This document shows, in pieces, positions 7,162-9,972 of a stretch of DNA of 9,972 bases. Position 1 is the stretch's first letter; every line of letters begins with the position of its first letter. The stretch comes from Solobacterium sp. UBA1789 (GTDB lineage Bacteria > Bacillota_I > Bacilli_A > Erysipelotrichales > Erysipelotrichaceae). Under the pieces are notes generated by a model. The model made no database searches. It was not told where the DNA came from and saw nothing but the letters and a program-made list of their open reading frames with translations. Position numbers and translations under genes: made by a program. The stretch covers positions 3,678-13,649 of the forward strand of contig DCGB01000132.1 in assembly GCA_002314515.1 (NCBI GenBank), written 5' to 3'.

Positions 7162-7184
7162 AAAAAAACGCCGAATTAATCGGC
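7162..7184 (-). terminator. Intrinsic terminator of the tRNA-Ala transcript
   Basis: On the - strand, GCCGA and TCGGC (7184-7180 and 7174-7170) pair around a 5-nt loop. After one G comes a run of seven T residues (7168-7162). It lies 13 bp beyond the 3' end of the tRNA gene and fits a monocistronic tRNA unit. Confidence 0.8.
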
Positions 7185-7197
7185 ATGATTTTTAAAA

Positions 7198-7273
7198 TGG
7201 TGGAGCATACGGGACTCGAACCCGTGACCTCATCGCTGCCAGCGATACGCGCTTCCAGCTGCGCTAATGCCCC
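7198..7273 (-). tRNA. tRNA-Ala (anticodon GGC)
   Basis: A 76-nt cloverleaf with encoded CCA, reading alanine codons GCC and GCU. The acceptor stem is GGGGCAT with ATGCTCC and contains the G3-U70 wobble pair, the main identity element for alanyl-tRNA synthetase. The anticodon loop CTGGCAG gives anticodon GGC, flanked by the stem TATCG/CGATG. The T arm is ACGGG-TTCGAGT-CCCGT, and discriminator A73 precedes the CCA. It is transcribed from the - strand; an extended -10 promoter sits 9 bp upstream and a terminator 13 bp downstream, so it looks like an independent unit. Confidence 0.97.
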
Positions 7274-7282
7274 GTTGATTAA

Positions 7283-7291
7283 ATTATAGCA
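7283..7291 (-). promoter_or_regulatory. Extended -10 promoter of tRNA-Ala
   Basis: The - strand sequence TGCTATAAT is a perfect extended -10 element. It ends 9 bp before the tRNA 5' end, putting the start site about 2-3 nt ahead of the mature tRNA. The -35 position falls in the hairpin of the hydrolase terminator and matches consensus poorly, as is common with extended -10 promoters. Confidence 0.65.
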
Positions 7292-7292
7292 G

Positions 7293-7320
7293 AAAAAAAG
7301 AGAACCGGTGTGGTTCTCTT
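7293..7320 (-). terminator. Intrinsic terminator of the hydrolase gene, overlapping its stop codon
   Basis: The - strand arms AAGAGAACC (7320-7312) and GGTTCTCTT (7306-7298) pair around a 5-nt loop and continue into a T-run (7299-7293). The stop codon TAA (7321-7319) is partly inside the stem. The T-run ends two bases before the tRNA extended -10 box. Confidence 0.85.
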
Positions 7321-8335
7321 AAATTTCTTTTTTGATTATTTCGGCAATTAACTGTAAGGACTTATCAGCGGATTCAAAGAAGCCCAGTCTTTCAACAAAA
7401 CCATGGAAGTTACCCTGGAACTTATAGAAGTCTGTATCAACACCGGCTTTTCTCAGTTTTTCAACCAGTTCTTCATTCTGCTGAGTTAAGAAGTCATATT
7501 CAGCAGATACCATGATGGTTCTAGGATAAACAGTAAAATCTTTGGCCATTAATGGGGAAATAAGTTCATCACTTAAATCAAGATTACGGTTCTGCAGATA
7601 AGTATCGATCATTTTCATATTATCGCCACCATTGGTGCCATTGATTTTTTTGATAACGAATTCTGGCAGATCTTTGCCGAATTTGGTGATATCAAAGACC
7701 TCAGTTGAATGAATAGTCATATCAGTCAGTGGATAATAGAGAATCTGCATCTTGATATACTTGTTTTCTTTATCCAATAAGGAAGCATCTAAGGCCAGAT
7801 GACCACCAGCACTGTCACCCCAGACAATAATCTTATCTGGATCACAGTTGAATTCTTCTTTTCTTTCAATAACGCGGCGAATCGTATCATAACACTGAAT
7901 AGCTGCAACCGGGAAGGCAGCTTCTGGTGCCATGGTATAGTCAACGGCAATTACAACACCATCAATAAGTTCAGCCATACGCTTGTAGACATTATTTAAA
8001 CGGTCACAGCTGCCAAACATAAAGCCACCGCCATGGTAGACAAACATTGTGCGATGCAGGCCTTTGAGATCTTTATGGGCATAACGGCGGATATAATAGC
8101 CATTGAAATCATAGATTTTTTCTTCATATTCCTTTGGTGCCAGCTCAATTTTTGGATATGAAGGATAAGTATCAGGAGTTCTTAATACGCCAATATCAAT
8201 ACCCTTAATTACTGGACCAATTTTTGTTGGACGTGGAGATGGATGAAGAGAACGCTCATAATAGTGTTCATATACTACTTCGTCAAGGATGCCGGATGCG
8301 TCAAGCTTTGAAGCCTCAATTAATTCTGTTTTCAT
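7319..8335 (-). CDS. Alpha/beta hydrolase, HSL-family esterase/lipase
   Basis: A cytoplasmic carboxylic ester hydrolase of 338 residues, with no signal peptide. The hormone-sensitive-lipase (family IV, Abhydrolase_3) pattern is complete: oxyanion-hole motif HGGG (101-104), nucleophile elbow GDSAGG (173-178) with Ser175, acid Asp281 in SAEYDFL and His311 in FHGF, with normal spacing for the family. The region DYTMAPEAAFPVA (132-144) is the conserved D-Y-x-x-x-P-E-x-x-(F/Y)-P segment. The ~85-residue N-terminal part should form the cap. The start at 8335 has AGGAG (8347-8351) 11 nt upstream, slightly far but the only Met that keeps the cap. It is divergent from an MFS transporter gene, suggesting that the transporter may import an ester or acetylated compound which this enzyme cleaves; that link is inference. 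Confidence 0.93.
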   Translation of the reverse strand: MKTELIEASKLDASGILDEVVYEHYYERSLHPSPRPTKIGPVIKGIDIGVLRTPDTYPSYPKIELAPKEYEEKIYDFNGYYIRRYAHKDLKGLHRTMFVYHGGGFMFGSCDRLNNVYKRMAELIDGVVIAVDYTMAPEAAFPVAAIQCYDTIRRVIERKEEFNCDPDKIIVWGDSAGGHLALDASLLDKENKYIKMQILYYPLTDMTIHSTEVFDITKFGKDLPEFVIKKINGTNGGDNMKMIDTYLQNRNLDLSDELISPLMAKDFTVYPRTIMVSAEYDFLTQQNEELVEKLRKAGVDTDFYKFQGNFHGFVERLGFFESADKSLQLIAEIIKKEI

Positions 8336-8363
8336 TATTTGTTTTTCTCCTATAAATTAATAT

Positions 8364-8390
8364 TAACATAGTATAAACTAAATAATGTTA
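8364..8390. promoter_or_regulatory. Nested dyad in the hydrolase/MFS divergent region, candidate operator
   Basis: TAACAT (8364-8369) and ATGTTA (8385-8390) are inverted repeats; between them TAGT-ATAA-ACTA (8369-8380) forms a second small dyad. TATAAA (8372-8377, +) and TATACT (8375-8370, -) are overlapping -10-like boxes in the same place. One regulator could control both genes here. The -35 elements are weak on both strands. Confidence 0.35.
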
Positions 8391-8400
8391 GACCTTTAGG

Positions 8401-8405
8401 GGAGG
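8401..8405 (+). promoter_or_regulatory. Strong ribosome binding site of the MFS transporter
   Basis: GGAGG within AGGGGAGGG, 7 nt before the ATG at 8413, fixes that start. Confidence 0.8.
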
Positions 8406-8412
8406 GCACGTT

Positions 8413-9630
8413 ATGAAAGATAAGAAGTATTGGTTTTTTATGCTGGCAGGTCTGGAATTTGCCTATTGGGTAGCTTTGGCACCATATAGTTATCTGGCAG
8501 TTTATCTTGACAGTATCGGTTATTCAGTTACTAGGGTTTCGGTTATTACAACAATCATTTCTTTTGTGGCTCTGATTTCAACACCGATTATGGGCGTTGT
8601 TGCCGACAAGCTCAAGTCTTCTGGTAGAACTCTAAATATCTGTATGATTGGTTTGGCTATAACCTATGCTCTGGTTCCGCTGACGGCTGGTATTAAAATC
8701 TATTCTATTTCAATAATGGTCCTGTTTATCATTGTTTCCCGTTTCTTTTATGGACCTTGTACTTCTTTGATGGAATCTACGGTTGTTACCGGTTGTGCCA
8801 ATACGGAAAACGACTATGGAAGAGCTCGTCTGTTTGGTTCATCTTCCTGGGTAATCATGTCAGTTATTCTGGGTGCAATAATAGTCCCTGCTAATTCTGG
8901 CTTGACTTTTTATCTTTTGGCTATTTTTCTGATTCCCTGTATCTATTTTGCCAATAAACTGCGGACTATTTCTGATGATAAAAAAGTTGAAGGGGAGAAA
9001 GTTTCTCTTAAGGATCTTCCTTATGGCAAATTATTAAAAAATCCTTATTTCCTGGCTTATATTGTCTTCATTATTATTGTTCATATTCCTCAGAATATGA
9101 ATTCAACATATCTTCCTTACCTGTTAAAAGAAACCGGTTCTAATACTGGCGCTATTGGATATATTCAGGCATTACGTGCTGCTTTTGAAATTCCTACTTT
9201 GTTCATGAGTGCTAAGATTCAGGAAAAAATCTCTTTGAAGAATATGGTTATTATTTCTTCGATTCTGATTGCGATTCAATCAGCGATGTTTTCTACGGTT
9301 ACAAGCTTTGGCGGTATTGTTCTTTATTCTTCTCTGGCCGGTATTGCCCAGGGTTTCTCAATTGCCGGTATGTATAAATTTGTCTTCACTCTGGCACCTA
9401 AAGAATTAAGACAGACGGCACAGACTATCAATGGTGCTACCACTTCTTTAGCAGGCATCATCTGTAATGCGGTTGGTGCTCTATGGGTTGCCTCTATTGG
9501 CGTTAAATCTTTCTATCTGGCTAATGGCTTGTTTTTGGCAGTGGTAATTGTCTTGTATATCTTCTCTTTCTCATTTATTGAAAAAGTATTGAAGGTTCCT
9601 TTTGTAGATTATTCAAAAACAAACGATTAA
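8413..9630 (+). CDS. MFS transporter, MFS_1-like (NupG/LacY-type)
   Basis: A secondary transporter of 405 residues with about twelve membrane helices: roughly 8-30, 42-62, 75-93, 97-117, 141-158, 162-180, 211-233, 246-264, 277-294, 299-320, 342-362 and 366-390. A long hydrophilic loop (181-209) separates the two halves. Motif A is present between helices 2 and 3 (GVVADKLKSSGRTL, 61-74). YGRARLFGSSSW (135-146) matches the yGrxRxwGSxgW segment seen in NupG/LacY-like and phenylpropionate-permease-like members, which are usually H+ symporters for nucleosides or sugars. The substrate cannot be assigned. It is divergent from an HSL esterase gene and probably co-regulated with it through the shared 77-bp region. 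A hairpin follows 37 bp after the stop. Confidence 0.9.
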   Translation: MKDKKYWFFMLAGLEFAYWVALAPYSYLAVYLDSIGYSVTRVSVITTIISFVALISTPIMGVVADKLKSSGRTLNICMIGLAITYALVPLTAGIKIYSISIMVLFIIVSRFFYGPCTSLMESTVVTGCANTENDYGRARLFGSSSWVIMSVILGAIIVPANSGLTFYLLAIFLIPCIYFANKLRTISDDKKVEGEKVSLKDLPYGKLLKNPYFLAYIVFIIIVHIPQNMNSTYLPYLLKETGSNTGAIGYIQALRAAFEIPTLFMSAKIQEKISLKNMVIISSILIAIQSAMFSTVTSFGGIVLYSSLAGIAQGFSIAGMYKFVFTLAPKELRQTAQTINGATTSLAGIICNAVGALWVASIGVKSFYLANGLFLAVVIVLYIFSFSFIEKVLKVPFVDYSKTND

Positions 9631-9667
9631 ATCAGAAATAATTTTTGTTTAATTAGTTTTTCAACTT

Positions 9668-9709
9668 AAAAGAATATGAAGGTATTTTAAAATCTGTCAT
9701 ATTCTTTTT
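9668..9709 (+). terminator. Probable terminator of the MFS gene
   Basis: The arms AAAAGAATATGA (9668-9679) and TCATATTCTTTT (9697-9708) pair perfectly, and the right arm runs into T-residues to 9709. The 17-nt loop can fold further through ATTTT/AAAAT. The stem is AT-rich, so its strength is moderate. Confidence 0.6.
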
Positions 9710-9712
9710 ATT

Positions 9713-9739
9713 AAAAAGAGCAGTTTTTGATTACTGCTC
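9713..9739 (-). terminator. Intrinsic terminator of the aldolase-like gene
   Basis: The - strand arms GAGCAGT (9739-9733) and ACTGCTC (9724-9718) enclose an 8-nt loop and are followed by five T residues (9717-9713). The hairpin starts one base after the stop codon of the gene at the right edge. Confidence 0.8.
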
Positions 9740-9740
9740 C

Positions 9741-9972
9741 TTAATAATTCAATTCTTTATTATGTTTGGAATTGCGCATTTTGCCAACAAAGAAGCGGGC
9801 ATTTTCAGCAATTTCTTCTTTTGTTCCCTTTGTCAGATATGATCCGGTAGCAATGACATCCAAACCATTGGCAATCCATTCATCGACATTGTCTTTTTTA
9901 ACTCCGCCAGAAGAAAGAATAGGGATGCAAGGATGTGGTGTTTTAAATTCCTTGACTAAGCTGGCACCATAA
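9741..9972 (-). CDS. KDPG/KHG aldolase-family protein, C-terminal part (5' cut by window edge)
   Basis: On the - strand an uninterrupted frame enters from the right edge and ends with TAA at 9743-9741, giving 76 visible residues. Key segments are the start YGASLVKEF, then PILSSGGVKKDNVDEWIANG, VIATGSYLT, and EIAENARFFV near the end. These follow the C-terminal pattern of 2-dehydro-3-deoxy-phosphogluconate aldolase (Eda): a strand ending in (P)TGGV/I, then -x-x-N-x-x-(D/E)-(Y/W)-(L/I), then a (I/V)GxGSxL phosphate-binding strand and a final helix. The Schiff-base lysine would lie before the visible part, so the catalytic state cannot be judged. Enzymes of this family cleave 2-keto-3-deoxy sugar acid phosphates to pyruvate plus an aldehyde in uronate, gluconate or galactonate breakdown. 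Other phosphate-binding TIM barrels remain possible. A terminator follows immediately. Confidence 0.65.
   Translation of the reverse strand, partial: YGASLVKEFKTPHPCIPILSSGGVKKDNVDEWIANGLDVIATGSYLTKGTKEEIAENARFFVGKMRNSKHNKELNY

Noticed and set aside
6963..7197. T-box or other amino-acid-sensing riboswitch upstream of the ABC importer
   Set aside because: No T-box core sequence, no Stem I-like structure and no leader terminator are seen between the candidate promoter and the start codon; the leader would be about 32 nt.
7198..7273. tRNA-Ala as an integration site of a mobile element
   Set aside because: No integrase gene and no repeat of the tRNA 3' end is visible in the window; the neighbouring genes look like ordinary chromosomal genes.
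9766..9972. Open + strand frame of 68 residues at the right edge
   Set aside because: It has no ribosome binding site and no recognisable domain, and it is antisense to a frame with aldolase-family motifs and its own terminator.
1..9972. CRISPR array, insertion sequence or phage genes
   Set aside because: No regularly spaced repeats, transposase motifs, terminal inverted repeats or phage structural proteins were found on either strand.

Overview
This looks like a chromosomal stretch of a low-GC Gram-positive bacterium (Bacillota), probably a gut-associated Erysipelotrichia- or Clostridia-like lineage. The evidence is the AT-rich coding sequence, strong GGAGG-type ribosome binding sites, lipobox lipoproteins and short intrinsic terminators. 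The lineage below phylum is a guess. No integrase, transposase, phage gene or CRISPR array is visible.

Layout, left to right on the + strand. (1) Positions 1-1837 hold a tight three-gene operon: a YtrA-type GntR repressor cut by the left edge, an ABC ATPase overlapping it by 4 bp, and a six-helix ABC-2 type permease. It resembles the cell-envelope-stress or antimicrobial-peptide export operons of the YtrA/BcrA kind, and a hairpin terminator closes it. (2) Positions 1869-4210 hold two divergent paralogous lipoproteins with a Cys-based phosphatase domain. Both carry the P-loop HCxEGKDRTG, the signature of the atypical lipid phosphatase/MptpB-like group. A ~95 bp shared promoter region separates them. 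(3) Positions 4272-6962 (- strand) hold one very large gene encoding an all-in-one polar-amino-acid-type ABC importer: lipoprotein anchor, solute-binding domain in an apparently circularly permuted order, permease, ATPase, and an extra C-terminal domain resembling an anti-sigma/GHKL fold. (4) Positions 6963-7318 hold a gene-poor gap, a tRNA-Ala(GGC) gene on the - strand with its own extended -10 promoter, and two intrinsic terminators. (5) Positions 7319-9630 hold a divergent pair: an HSL-family alpha/beta hydrolase (-) and an MFS_1-like/NupG-LacY-type transporter (+), separated by 77 bp containing a dyad. (6) The right edge (9741-9972, - strand) is the C-terminal part of a KDPG-aldolase-like enzyme, followed by its terminator.

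Functionally the window combines envelope defence/export, extracellular lipid-anchored phosphatases, nutrient import (amino-acid type ABC and MFS) and catabolic enzymes. The most unusual item is the single-polypeptide ABC importer with permuted receptor lobes and a degenerate regulatory-looking tail. The next most unusual is the head-to-head pair of exported lipid-phosphatase-like lipoproteins.
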